The translations under genes were made by a program, and so were the position numbers. The notes beneath the pieces were generated by a model. It was not told the DNA's origin and made no database searches. It saw nothing but the letters and a program-made list of their open reading frames with translations. A stretch of DNA of 64,000 nt from Xiphias gladius (taxonomy: Eukaryota > Chordata > Actinopteri > Istiophoriformes > Xiphiidae), in contig NC_053413.1 of NCBI RefSeq assembly GCF_016859285.1, positions 23,118,001 to 23,182,000 on the forward strand. Reading direction: 5' to 3'. The stretch's first letter is position 1; each line of letters opens with the position of its first letter. Shown in pieces: positions 13,345-27,300 of this stretch.

Positions 13345-13745
13345 TGGGAGCGAAAAATATTAGTTGATTAGTTCATTAATCGATGACTCGAACTGACGGA
13401 GAAAGAATCTGCAACTGTTTTGATAATCAGTTCAACGTTTGAGTCATTTTTCAAGGAAAAATCGTGAAAAACTGCCAAATATCTGCAGATTTTAGCCTCT
13501 CAAAAGAAAAAAATTGGCTGCGTTTCTTGTTCTTACATCATGGTAAACTTCATATTTGGGTTTTTTGGACTTTCGGTCGAACAGAACCAGACATTTGCAG
13601 ACGTCAGCTCTGTGAAACTTTGGACAGTTTTTTCTTTTCTTTTTCTTTTGCTGCTTCACAGACTAAACGATTAGTTGAACAAGTTACCGGCAGATTAATC
13701 GGTAATGAAAACAATCGTAGTCTCGTAGTCAAGCTGCGACCCCGC
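13345..13745 (-). repeat. Dispersed 'gggctgcaac' element, copy 2
   Basis: It contains 'taaacgattagttgaac', 'cagattaatcggtaatg' and 'caagctgcgacccc', in the same order as copy 1. It is diverged and on the minus strand. Confidence 0.65.
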
Positions 13746-15990
13746 TGCGGGAAAACCGTCAAACTCGCTGAATGTTGGTGCATTTTCTCCTTTTAGCTCA
13801 AACATGGGACAGTTTTCGGTTCCCAAAACAAGAGAAACGTAAATCAATCGAGACAAAACCATGAACAGTTTTGAAAATAAATTCATCATTAAAGTCATTT
13901 ACCAAACAAAAATGGCGAACATTTTCTGGTCCCGGCTTTTCCAATGTGACGATTTACTGATTTTTCTGTTCCGTTTTACTGGATATTGAATATTTTTGGG
14001 ATTTTTGGACAATTACGGAGAGAGGGTTGCTCGCTTTTGTACCCCTGCGCCTCGTACGGGCGGTGTCGTTCCCAAGTAGCTCGCAATAATAATAACAATA
14101 ATAATGGATTTTTTTTTTTTTTAACTAACGTACTTCCATATGAAATGAATACCAGTCGAGAAGTGTTGATCTGTCGTTGTTTGTTTTGTTTTTTTGTTTT
14201 TTTAACGCTAGGAACTAGCGGTTGTCAGTCCCGCGTTATTTCCGCCATCAAGGGAAGAGCAGGAAATGAAAACGAGGTTACCATGGCAGCCTCCCTTGCA
14301 GCCACAGGTGGCACGGCTTTACCTTAAATGTGCGATCACACGCGCACTGTCTAGGATTCGCGCTCCACGCGGTGAAACGTGAAAATGTTTACACAGCGCC
14401 CGACGAATGGGTTACAACACGCTGTAGGGCAGCTGTAAGCAGATAGAAGGACACTTTAAAAGTTTATTAACGTGTTTAACGACTAAGTTCTCTATGAAAA
14501 CGTATTCATATTATTTAATTTCTGCTTTGACAACGGTATGTCAGTCATTATCTGTTTATGCAACAACATCCACTCACGGATGACCACAGGGGGCGCTGCG
14601 GCTGTCGGTAAATACATTAATAAACGCTCAGAACCTGCGTACGACTGCATCATAGTCTGTTCCAGGCCGTTTATTAACTGTGTATGTAGTGTTTATCAAT
14701 TCTAAACAGAGGAAATAAATCAGTACCGTGTTACTGATATCTGCAAATACGGCGAAAGTTGCTAATTCACCAAGGTTATTGACAGAATCGATACGGGCGT
14801 GAAATCGTTCCTAGAGCATCATAATAAATCATTTCCATTACTCGACACATGTGCCACGCATTCAAACATAACCAGTGTATTATTCATAAGCTCTCAAGGT
14901 ATAGAGGTTATTACCCACTAATGACTAATTTACTTATGACTTATACACAAGATTGAGTTGCCAGGTTGCGTTAAAAAGAAAACACCCTGACGGACCATTT
15001 ACCTTCTAGAAGAACTGGGAGCATTTGGACCAAAATCAATTCCCAACGCTGGATTCCCAACATTTCAATCTGTATCAATACCAAACAGAGGGTATAAACA
15101 CTAGCCACGTGGATTTTCAAAACATGGCAATCCAAAAGGCCGCTCTTATTGATAGCTTATAACAGCTCTCTAAAGTATTGGTAAATGATTTATTAACTAT
15201 TACCAAAGCAGAATTAGTTACTGCTCATAAACCCTCCATAAGGGGTGCCTCATAAGAAAGCGGTACGAATTTCTTAAAGATAAAATAAGAGGGAAATTAG
15301 CTGTTAACGCGGCACAAGAAACACAGTACGTTAAGATACAGGAAGTCGGATGGCTGAGGAGAGTAAATAATAAGCAGAGACAGTTTATATGCAGTGCAGC
15401 ATCCTAGTGTGTGTACAGTAAATGTACTTATTAATGTAGTATGTGCAAATACTGGTTATTGTGCTTCCTCCGCCTGTGTGGCCAATCATTTCAATGCGCC
15501 GCGACACTGTGAACTCTAGAGAGCTGTGAAATCCCCCTCCAAACAGTACTTTGGTTTGCAGATACCGCGTGGGACAAGGACTGAGTGAAAAGTCAGTGCG
15601 CCGGCATTGGCCCTCTGTCTCCAGCTGGGAGCTGTAATTCCCTCCGCTGGTGAATCTGAAAATCGAACCCGTCGTTATGTGCACCTCGCATGATAAACTG
15701 TCAGCGCATCACTATCCCGATTACTCGCTGTAGGAACAGTTGTGGCCTTAAACTCACCACACAGGGCCACTATATACTAAACAGTATCAAAGAATATCAA
15801 AAAAACTGCAACAATACCTAAATGCTATGGTTGTTTTGCCATTATAACATTACATCCTATCCAGATGCCTACAGATATCCAGACATTCACTGCTTACTGA
15901 ATGTTGCAGAAGCATGGAAAGTGCCAGGATCTAAGATTTAGACGCATATACAAATGACACTTTCTGGGAACTTGTGGTATGCCACTGGTG
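13746..15990. other. Intergenic, no gene recognised
   Basis: This is AT-rich sequence with scattered short ORFs lacking domain or splice support. A short G-rich phrase (ccacagggggcgctg) at 14584 resembles a partial CTCF core. Confidence 0.35.
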
Positions 15991-16500
15991 TTTTTAATTC
16001 GTTGGAAGCGCTCTTTTATAGTCGGTGTTCTACGTGATTCTTTGGTTATTTCAGTACTTTTTGGCATGTCATGGTGAGCCTTCTTCGTCTTTCTTAATAG
16101 TGCTTTGTAAAACTCCTGGAACCTTCCGTCGTAGCCATTTTCTCCATGGTTCAACAGTGTGTGCTAATTTTGCGGTGCTCTGCGGTACTTGTCGTTCTTT
16201 TGCACCACATTCTGTTGCGATTGTGGTCAGACGCCGTGTGATACTTTTTGGTAATCTGCGGTCGTCTGGGATTTTATTTTTTGCTAGTTTTAGTTCCTGT
16301 TGTGTTATGATTTGTGGGTCTTCGGGATAATTTGTGGTAATCGATGGCACTGGATGGTAATGTTTTGTAGCAGTTGGTAGTAATTTGCGTTATATACTGT
16401 GCGTGAGCGCTTTCTGAGTCTTTGTTGTCCTTTGTGGTCTGCTGTGAGGTACTGTGCGGTAGTCTGTGCTATTTTTGCAGAACTCCGTGTGGCGCTTAAG
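15991..16500. repeat. Degenerate, strand-asymmetric repeat of 'tgnggta' phrases
   Basis: The plus strand is T/G-rich and repeats phrases such as ctgcggtac, ttgtggtaat, ctgcggtc, gatggtaat and tgcggtagt at irregular spacing. Long open frames on the opposite strand (from about 15894 to 16571) follow from this composition rather than from a protein family that I recognise. Confidence 0.4.
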
Positions 16501-17100
16501 TTTGCAGTGATTAGTATTGGTACGTAGTATACATGTGCGACTGAGACAGTCAAAGGAAATGAGCAAAACATGTTTGTCTTTTGTCTACAGCTGAATTGTC
16601 CTATATGTGCATTTACTGTCCATTTTTTTTGCTGTTAGGGTAAATAACACACATGGAGCTTGGCCTGCACTGAGACAAACACAGCCAAAAAAAAAAAAAA
16701 GGGAAATAGATGCACTGTACAGATACACTGAACTGATTTCCCTAGTCAGTCGACAGAGGCGGAGAAACTGTGGGCCACATACAGAGAGAAAGCACAAGAG
16801 AAAGAGAGACACTCAGGAAGTTAACAGGGGAAGTTTAGTGGTTTCTTGCGTCATCATTTTATGCTGCTTCTTGCATGCCGATGTGAAGGTAGGAACGCTC
16901 ATAATCGCTTTTTAACTTGTTTGTTTCCTCGGGTTTCCACACCGAAAGTCTTTTCTAAAAACGGACAGATAGGGAGGGATGGTGGGCAAAAGGCAAGCAG
17001 TGGCAGGTGTCAGGGAAGATGGAGGGGATGGGGAGGGAGTTTGAGTGTCTGTGTGAGTGTATACGTTCAAGCTTAAACGGTGCTCGACTTCCGCTGCAGT

Positions 17101-17783
17101 GAAAAAAGGGCCGCAATGGCTATGTCATGAGGGTAGGGAGGCCAGACCCGGCCCGTAATGAAGTCAGTCCTTAGGCAGGAGCTGAGATTGGAGTTTTAGG
17201 TGGGTCTGCCACTCCAGAGAGATGTTATGGCGTGACTGGAGTGCAACATTAAGAGGCTCGTTTCACTGAATACGAGAAGTACAGAGGCAAGGGTGTGGCC
17301 TTTCATTCGAAAAACTAAATTGAGTGCATCGGGAGGAAGTGGAGAGCCATATATGAACACTGAAGATTCACTGCCAATTGTTGACTTTGTGGGGGAGATT
17401 GCTATCTGTTACGTGAAGCTGGTGTTTGCACAACAAAACATTTGTTATTTCTCCTTTTGCAGAGTGGAAGATAAAACCAATGTATGTCCTAACACTCCAG
17501 GTTTAACATATGATCTCCAATGCAACGCACCTTACAGAGGAAGCAACCTGCACCCAACAACATGCACTGAAGTGAAGGAAACAGAGGCGGCAGCGGCAGC
17601 AGCAGCGGCGGCAGCGAGGTCAAATCTCTGAAATGTGCACCAGCTCCACAAACTGAGTCTCAAATTAACTGAGTTGGTCAACGAATCCAGCAGCCACACG
17701 ATAAATTCTGAAAGTCACTCTGACGGACGCAAACTGAGCAGCTCGGGTCTGAATGTGAGGTGAAGAACAGCAAACAGGAAGAG
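17101..17783 (+). promoter_or_regulatory. Probable promoter/5' UTR region of arhgap30
   Basis: Sequence directly upstream of the ATG at 17784. It includes a (GCN)n run, mostly cag/cgg, at about 17588-17617, which an overlapping ORF would read as poly-Ala but which more likely lies in the 5' UTR. No TATA box was evident. The start is chosen because ATGCGAAGAG leads into KDKVFGCDLLEHL, the expected ARHGAP30 N-terminus. Confidence 0.4.
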
Positions 17784-20700
17784 ATGCGAAGAGTTCGGAG
17801 ACGAGGAGGGACCAAAGACAAGGTGTTTGGATGTGATCTGCTCGAGCACCTGACTGCCTCATCTCAAGACAGTAAGTAAATGGCCCCCGCTCCGAAAAAA
17901 GTCCTATTGTATTGTACTCAGGTGTTGTTTTCTCTTCCATACACTTATTCCTGTAACCATGACAGATCATTAATCTGGTGAAATGGACGTGTTACACAAT
18001 GGGTTTTTCTGAATATTTAATGACATCCTCTGAAACATCATCCCGGAGTTGTCGTAAGATTTTTTCAACAGGATGACGGTTGGCAAAGTTTTGACAACTA
18101 TTATTTGGTTAGAATATTTGTCATGTTTTTTTTTTTTAAATGCTAGGTTTCTCATTTTGCAGTGACCAGACCCACATGAGACCGAAAAAAGACTTGCCCA
18201 TGTTTTTTTTTAAAGTACACGTAATATTAGTTATTTGTCAAGACTCCCACCACACAGCATCAACCACACCAAGTCTCCTCAAATGCTTTAAAGAGTAACT
18301 ACTGTCATTTTTATATTGTGAGCCCTGTGAGTAAATACTGCTAATTCATTTCTCTCAGGACCTCATATATTATTCAACTATCCATCCTGCCATTTAATGT
18401 CCCTTTAGAGTGGATTTAGTCTTTTTATTTTCCTTTAGATAGAAACAAAACTACCGGTCTACCGACTTGCTAGCGGCTCTGCGAGGCCGTACTGAGGTAC
18501 AGCAGTTCTTCGCGCCACATGCTAACGCCAGCATGCTAACATGCTCACAATGACGATGCTGACTTGCCGATGTTTAGCAGGCATAATATTCACCACGATC
18601 ACAATAATAACTTAGCCTGCTAGTTGCTAACATTTGCTAATTAGCACTAAAAACACTGTACCGCTGAGGCTGACGGGAGTGTCATTACCTCTCTGGGTAT
18701 TCGGTCGTTAACCAAAGAATTGGACAAACTGAAATTTTGACCCGATGTCGGCGTACCGTGAAAAGTCAGGGGAAACCGAAACTACTACAATTCATGCTGA
18801 GGGGGGACGTGAATGTTCGTACCAATCCGTCCAATAGTTGCTGGGACATTTTGCTCAAGGCCACAAATACCAAAGGTCATGGTGATGCCAGAGGAAATGT
18901 CCGAGGATCAGTAGCGTTCATCGTCTGTGGCCCGTCATTAGGAATAGTAAACAAATGGAACAATTAGTCTTCCTCAGGTGTTCATGTAGAACGAAAGAGA
19001 AATTTGGAAGGAGATAGCAGTGTGACAGTATCATATTTACCATGATCAAAACATATATGGGCTTCTATACTACCAAATATGAAACACACATACAAAATAA
19101 ATAAAATCTGAATGTGTATGTTCACATTCAAAGTTTATAAATGATTCATATTAATGTTCTGTCGTTATTTGGGTCATTAATTTGAGTCATTTGACACAGT
19201 CCCTCAGGTCTTGCGATGCTGCAGTGAATTCGTGGAGCATCATGGAATCGTGGATGGAATCTACAGGTTGTCCGGAGTGTCGTCAAACATACAGAAACTA
19301 CGGCAAGTTGTGTGTGTCTGTGTGCAGCTGTGTGTCTCTCTTTGAACCTATATCTCTCAATGTACACTCCACAAAGTTTTAATCAGGTGTGTGTGTGTGT
19401 GTGAGGGTGCGTGTGTGTCGCGTTAACATGCTCTAAAATGAATTCCTCTTTGCCCACAACCAGGGGTGAGTTTGAGAGTGACGGGAATCCAGACCTGAAC
19501 AAAGATGTGTACCTGCAGGACATCCACTGCGTCAGCTCTCTGTGCAAAGCTTATTTCAGAGAGCTGCCAAACCCTCTGCTCACATACCAGCTGTATGACA
19601 AGTTTGCTGTGAGTAGCTCAGACACGCAAACATTGCACACAATTTCCTTCCTGTTTGTTCATGGAGTGTTTTGGAAGGATCACAGGGGTGTATGGTGTTT
19701 GCAACCGCTGGCTATGTGCAACGGAAGAATTAATACAGACTTGATGTGCCATACTTCAAACAAATAGATTGCAATAAAAAAAAAAAACAACTGTCTTCTT
19801 AACAGTGATATATTGTCTTATGGTATTGATTCAAACACACGACTGCGTTACAGGAGGCTGTGGCCATTCAGCTGGAGGAGGAGAGGCTGGTAAAGATCAG
19901 AGATGTGCTGAAGGAACTGCCGACACCACATTACAGGTAGAGTCTTGTGCTGCACACTGAATTTTCTTCCTTGAAGAAGCAAGTAACAGTTGGTTTTTCT
20001 CTGCAGTTATACCACCCACTAGGTATCCTAACATTTCAGCTCCATTACTTAACTTCGAGATTCGTTTGAATTCATTTTTGGCCTTTCACTAGGTCCACAG
20101 TTTTCAGGGGACAAGGTGGCATCCTAAGGCAGCTTCTCTGCCTGTTTGTTCATACCGTTAGAGTTTGCTCCTTAGATACGTAAGAAGTTAGCAAACTTCT
20201 AATGTATGGGATTGAGAAAACCTGGAGATTGGGAATTACTAACTATCACTTTGGATATCATACCTACGGAGATGAACATTACACTTCAACCCCCCTTTTT
20301 TTTTCATTTTGTAAAACCCTGTATATGATATGATGTTGGTCGCTTTGTTTTCAGAGAAAAAGCTCTAAAAAACCCACTGTGCACTTCCTGTTCAGCACCA
20401 GATGGAAATGGACACTTTTAGCAAATAGCTGGTGAACATAGTGGAGCATTTAGGTGCTAGAGCTAGATATTTTCCTCGGGAGTATGATGGAGACCAAAAA
20501 CAGAGAAGAGAAAAAGAGTGAATATTGGACTTACATTTGCCAGGTGGCCAGAAACACGACTCCAAATGAATGATAATGTTGGTCTGTATCCACTGGATGT
20601 GTAAATAGGCAACAGTCTGCCAACAAGTGCAATATCAATATAAAAGGTGATGATATGTCAGTGTTGTGTTCACGGCTTGTTTTTCTGCTCTCCCCAAGTG

Positions 20701-21240
20701 GGAAAAAAAAACAAACAATTATTGCGGGTTTAAGTCTTCACCCTCTTTCCTTCAGGACTCTGGAGTTTCTGATGCGTCATCTTGTCAGAGTGGCCTCATA
20801 TTCCTCAGAGACCAACATGCACGCCAGAAACCTGGCCATCGTCTGGGCCCCCAATCTGCTCAGGTGTGCAAATACCAGTGGCATAGATCAGTGTGTGTTG
20901 CGTGTGTGCTGTTGTCCATCTCTGCTGAAGTACCTTTGAGCAAACCACTGAACTTCTTTTTCCCCCCACCTTCTTTATCACTTTTATCCTTATTTCTTTT
21001 AATCATTTTCTTCACCTTTTTCTATCCTGTCACCTTCCCTTCCAACAGATAAGTCAGTTATAAACCACCCTATCAATCAATCAATAAATAATCAGTCAAT
21101 CAATCTGTATGTTTAGGTCAAAGGACATTGAGGCAACTGGGTTTAACGGTACAGCCGCCTTCATGGAGGTCCGGGTTCAGTCCATTGTAGTGGAGTTCAT
21201 CCTCACACATGTCCCTCAGCTGTTTCCTGAGCAAGGTTAG

Positions 21241-21321
<81 letters not shown>

Positions 21322-24300
21322 GCACACTCACTCACTCACACACACACGCCCACAGGCCGGACTACCCTTACCTCTGCCTCATCTCTTTCTTCTGCCGTAT
21401 TCAGGTGTAACAAGTGAGAGAAGGAAGTCCCTCCCCTCCCCAACAGCAGTGTCCGGTCAGGAAGAAGCATTTTTCAAGTCTGTTCCCACTCAGCCTGTAC
21501 CCAACTTTGGGAATATCAGTCCAGGAGACGGTCCTCTGCCCATAAGACCCTACCATGCTATCATTGAAGGCACAGACAAGTGAGTAGACCACCCATTTGT
21601 TGGGAGTGTCCTTACATTACATTCAAAATTGATGCTCATCATCTTACCATACAGGCAGAATGTTAGGCTCTTGTTAGGCCCAATGCGGGCGTAACGTATT
21701 CACGTTACAGTGAAGCATGCTGAAATTATGTCATGACATCAAGCAACTGCAGCTTAGAAAACGAGTTTTTCTGAGTTTCCTTGGTGGGGTTCAGGTTCAC
21801 CGCTGCATTCTTCATGTAAACCATTTCCCCGTGAATGTCTGTGTCTTGTTCACCTCAGGAGGAAAGGATCTCTAAAGGGCAGGAAGTGGATGTCCATATT
21901 CAACATCGGGGGACGATTCCACGACCCACGGCGAAGGCACAAACACTCATCTAAAGGTTCAACACCTTCTCATGAAAATTAGTAGTAGCGATAACTCCTA
22001 CCCTGGTTCCTTCTCTTTTTCCATGAATAATTTTGATTTGTATGGTAATTTTGATGACTTTCCTGTGTTTACTATTTTATTATGTTTTTTGGATTTAGTG
22101 CAAGCCCTCTTGTTTTATACATACAATTAACTGATGCAGAAAGGAAGATGAGCAGAGCAGGAAATTGATGATGATCTTGACCTATGATTTCTTATAGGTT
22201 TAAACTAAACGCATTGGTCTTTCAGGTAATGGTAAGGTTGAGGTTAAAAAATGTTGGGGGCTTTAATCAAAATCAGTCATTCGATTTAGAACCAAGTTGC
22301 TGGGGGCTGTTTGAGACAGGAGGTTTAAAGTTTCTGCGTAATCAGTTTTCACAGCTTCCCTCTCATCCAACTCTCATATAGATATATATATATCTTTAAA
22401 AAAAATGTTTTCTGTTTCAGAGAAAGAGAGGTCTGCTTTGAGACCAGCAAGAAGCATGGACTCCCTCAGCACCCCGTTATATCCAAATGAAGGTGCTGCT
22501 CTTCTCACACAAATCACATATGATTTAGTAATAAGAGGCTAAGGTTTGTCAGAAGGGTCAGTTCACCAAAAGTAAAAAAAGGCAAAAATTAAGTAAGTTA
22601 AAGTTCTCACTTATAGTACCTCCTGGTGGTGTTTGACCATGAAGAAGTTTCAATCGTATGTATGTTATGAGTTTAGGTTTTGAGATCTGCCTGTGAAACT
22701 TGGCGAGTGGGCTTTATTTGTGCTATTGAGATCATTAAAAAAATGAACTTTTGAAAAACTCAAAGGGACTTGTCTTTCCAAAAACAATGTCCCTGTTGCC
22801 CTGAATCCTCAGCAGAACATGCTATCGACAGTTTTCATAGGGAGTATATTTACGAGTAGAAAGTATAGCTCCAGGGAAACCTATTTACAGTGAAGCTTGT
22901 GGGTTATCCGGAGTAACTGGGACATTGAAAGACACATAAAATCTGCCTTTCTAGCTGAGTTTTTCCGGTGTAATTTTTTAATGTTTGAAACTCCACAAAC
23001 AACCGTTTCAGAGCCAAAAATGTCCAAACCTGCACACAAAAACTAAGAAATACCCATGGCTAGAAAACACTGACGACAAGTGGGAAAAAAGTACTTTTAC
23101 CGATTTGTGTGAACTAACCCATTTAAAATTTGAAAGATAAGATGGCTGAAACTGTTGTTTGTTAAGATACAGATTCATGGTTGTAGTTTTACTTAGACTG
23201 AAATATTAAACTGTGTAAAAAAGCAGAAGTTTGTGACCAAGGTCTTATCTGTCAATTATATTCCAGGTTCCAGATGTTCTGCCCAGCGCCCTCCCTCCAC
23301 CAACATTTCTCCCCAAGTCACTCGCTCCCCCCACACGGGCTCAGAAGTAGCAGTATCATCCGGTGCAATAGGTGGCAGCGAATATGCTGTAACATACCGC
23401 AGGGGAACAGGGTTAGTAAGTGGGGGTGCGGGGACCCAGGGCACCTACACTGCTCTTGACCCTGAGGGTTTAGGGGTCACAGGCAACGAGGTCGTCCTGT
23501 CCAGATCCCCGGGACTCTCCACCAAAGTGGGACGAAGAGCAGCCATGCACATCACAGGGCCCACCACGGTTACTGTGCCACTACATATCACCTCTAACCT
23601 GGCATTAGGGATGCTACAAGGGGGTGGGAGCGACAGGGTCATCCACCGTAGCAGGGAGAAAGATGGAAGGGACAGGGTGGAAGGTAAGGAGGAAAGAGAC
23701 AAGGTGGAGAGGAAGGAAAGCAAAGAGATGGAAATGGAAATGGTGGAGGAAGACAGAGAGGTTGATGAAGAGGAGAAAAACAGGGAAGAAGTTGTGGAAG
23801 TGGAAGCGAATACAGTGGTGGCAGGTGGCGCCAACAAGGAAAAGGATGAAGGAGCAAAAGAGGAGGAGAAGAAGGAAGAAGAAGTTAGAGATTTCAGATG
23901 GAAGCCAGAGCTGGGGATGGAAGGTCAAGGTCTGTCCAGAGAGCAAGAAACTAAAAGCCTCGACTCCAACACGTGTGATGAAGATGCTGCATATAATGAC
24001 CAATATGGAGACGACAACGATGAATACATGGGTAATTCCACCTATTTCATAAACTCGACCACCTTTACTTTAAGTATTAAGGCTAAAACTAATGACTGTT
24101 ATCAATATCATTTACTTTTTAAGCAGCTGGTTGATTTGGTCAGTCCACCACTTTGGTCCAAACGGAAATATGTTCGAAACTATCAGATGGATTGCCATAA
24201 AATCTGGAACAGATTTTCAAGGTCCCCGGAGCATGAGTCCATTAATTACTTTGGTGACCCCCTGACTTTTCCTCTAGCACCACCAAGAGGTTGACATTTA

Positions 24301-27300
24301 GCATAAAATATCTCAACAACTGTTGGATCTCTAAAGCTCTGGTTTTTCATTTATCACACAGTTACTTCTGCCCCTTTTCATTTGTACGTCATTATCCTCA
24401 TTTGTACAATCGTTGCATCTCTCTCTTATCTATGACAGCTGGCCTTCAGCCTCACCTTCGTGTGTGGCTGTTCAGGATAGCTATTTGCCTTTAGACGTGG
24501 TTGGACCAGAACTTCATACAAACTCGTTCTTTTCAAACATACTGTACCTCATGCTGTTGACTCTTAGTCTTGTTGCTTAATGAATGGCTCAAATCATTGA
24601 TCAGTTATCAAAATTGTTGCAGATTAATTTTCTATCAGTTGACAAGTCATTTATTCAACTAATCATTTCAGCAGTAAAAGATACAGTATAATTACAAACA
24701 CTGAATAACCATGATGAAAGGAAATACCATAAGCTTTCAATGCACAGGCCCAGTCTTTCTTTACCTAGAGCATTTCTATTAGAGAGGTACAAATGTTTAT
24801 CTTATATTTTCCTCCATATCTAATGTCCTTGTGAAATTACTGTGAACTGGTTTCTTTTAACCCCGCATTCTTGGAATTTGAGCTTATAAATCGTTACTAA
24901 CATTCGGTCGTCTCTGACCGTAGCGTATATTTCATCCGCAGAAATGAAAGGGGCGGAACAGGATGGTTTTCAGCCGACGGCGACTCAGCCTGGAGATGTC
25001 TGTGCGTCTGATGCTCCTGACATCCTCAACTCCACTGAAGTGGAAGGGGACAACCAGGAGCTGTTTGGCTACGTTCAAGATAACTTTGAATTCCTGGACC
25101 AGATGGACTGCAGCGCCCTGGACCATATGGACTGCAGCAGTTTCTATCAGGTTCGTGTTGTTTTATCTATATAGATGAGGTCTGAACAGCATTTGAAGGT
25201 GGCGCTTATTTCTTAACACATGATCCATAAGAGGTAGTAGGTTTGCAGAAGGGAAGAGTAAAACTTATTTGAGCATGTCCAACCGAGTTGCAGTTGTTAG
25301 ATACACTTTTGTTTCACTTTTTCAAATTTAAAAACTGTTTTTTCATTTAGATTACTGTTTAAATTGTCAGCGAGCCGGGAGTAAGAGCAGGATTTAAGAA
25401 CACACTGTACTTGTGAATACTTTCTGACAAGGCTTTCACGAAGAAAATTTTCCTTCCACTTCCTGTCTCTCTTTACCTCTCAGGCGAACGAGTTCTCCGT
25501 CGAACCTCCTGGTCACTCAGACGACGAGTATGAAATCATGATGCAAGCGCAGCCAGGCCCCGAAACACACACCCACAGCCAGACCGAGTTAAATCCACAC
25601 AGGCCGCTCAGCCTCGACCTAGCCACCCGACACACTAAGTCCCTCAGCTTGCCTTACATGACCTCACCCATCCACGGACCGGAGGAGTCCTGCTCTGAAG
25701 AGGATTATCTGGGGGACAACAGTGATGATAATTATTACAGTAGTGAGGAAGATCAGAACATGTTTCTCCAAAGCCTTCCCTCTGATTTCATTTTATGCGA
25801 TCATACTGGCTTTGAACTAGAGACTGATGGAGAAGACAGCTGCACCCCTGGTAGACTTCCTGTTGAGCAATCAAAGAGCGCTGAGGACGGAGAATTTGAG
25901 ACGTTACACTCTAAAGAACCATCCACTGGAAATCAGGAGCAGGGAGAAGCGGTAGACGAAGAAGATGAAGAAGGACCGGAGGGAAATCAGATAATAAAGA
26001 GAGAAGAGGAAGATTCACTTGATAAGCAAGGAGACCAACCAGAAAAACATATGCAAAGGTGAAACTGATTCCTGTTCTACATTTGTGTACATAACACATC
26101 CGTATCCAACAGTTAAAAATATATACGACAAACTTATCAGCTAAGTTCGTAACATTAACTTGGTTATACTGCAAGCTTTAATGAGTACGTATTTATGAAA
26201 TAATGCCCATTTTCTTCATTGTAATTACTATTTTTACATTAACAAACACACACTGAATTATTATTTAATCCCCTCAGCGCTATAGAGCGTTTTATCGTCT
26301 TTCCGCACACTGCTCCGGTACAGTATCGTGGCCTGCGACGTCACTGTTTGGTTCTCTCTCATCCAGCTGCAGCAGGCAGTTGTTTTCAGGAAAGCGCTGA
26401 TAAGCCCACTGCACACATGCCTGCTCAGCACCAAATGGCATTTTGTGGCTAAAAAGGCTTTTTTCTTACGAGTTGGTGGAAATCAAGCCGGAGCTAAAAG
26501 GAGACATTTGTCAGATGGCTAGGAACATGACTCCAAAGAAAGTCAGTTTAAAGCGAGATTATGTATTTATGTATTATGTATTTTCAAAGGAAAAATAACA
26601 CATTCCTTCCCATACAAATTATTATAATTTATAAACAATACAATGCAGCCTTGCTGAATTCCAAGCACTAAGGAGTTTTGCCTTATTTGGTCTGATAGAT
26701 GACTTTAAAACTCACTTCTTTACTTTGCTGCATTTATACTATGCATTAGCATTTACCATTGCAACCTGGGGCCACTGCTCAGAATAGCTTACACAGGCTC
26801 TCTGTTAAGCCACTATACATAGAGTTTTAAAATGACTGAGTTTAGCGCAGGCAGCAATTCTTGCTGCCAACCCCCTTTTTTCCATGGATCTGACCATAAG
26901 CAACACATATACCATATATTTTCACCTTGAGTATCAAATTTTTCTATAAACAAAACACAGAGTGGCTATTCTAAAGGTAAACTAGCAAGAAATATAAAAT
27001 AAGTAGAACTCATTTTGACACACATTACGTTTATCCCAACATAAAAAAGTATAAAACATTCTCCCCAATAAAATAAAATAAACAGTTTCCACAAAATCTC
27101 ATAATTGAAGCAAGCATGTTACGTAAATATCATGCAGGCAAATGTACTATTACAAGCCCCCAAATCTTCATCTGAAAAGCAGGATATCTTATTCTTCATG
27201 CCCACTTATATATATTTTAACTTTCTCTATTTGTCGTCCATATGCAGCATAACAGCAGAGGGAGATCTCAACATCATGGAAGATGTTCAAAGTGAAAAAG

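Noticed and set aside
17293-17631. ORF ending in a poly-Ala run before arhgap30
   Set aside because: It ends before the arhgap30 ATG, is in another context and is better read as 5' UTR with a GCN repeat.
23445-24003. Minus-strand ORFs opposite arhgap30 exon 10 (and 27442-27982 opposite exon 13)
   Set aside because: Mirror frames of Glu/Lys-rich coding exons, which seldom contain stops on the other strand. The plus-strand exon is well supported.
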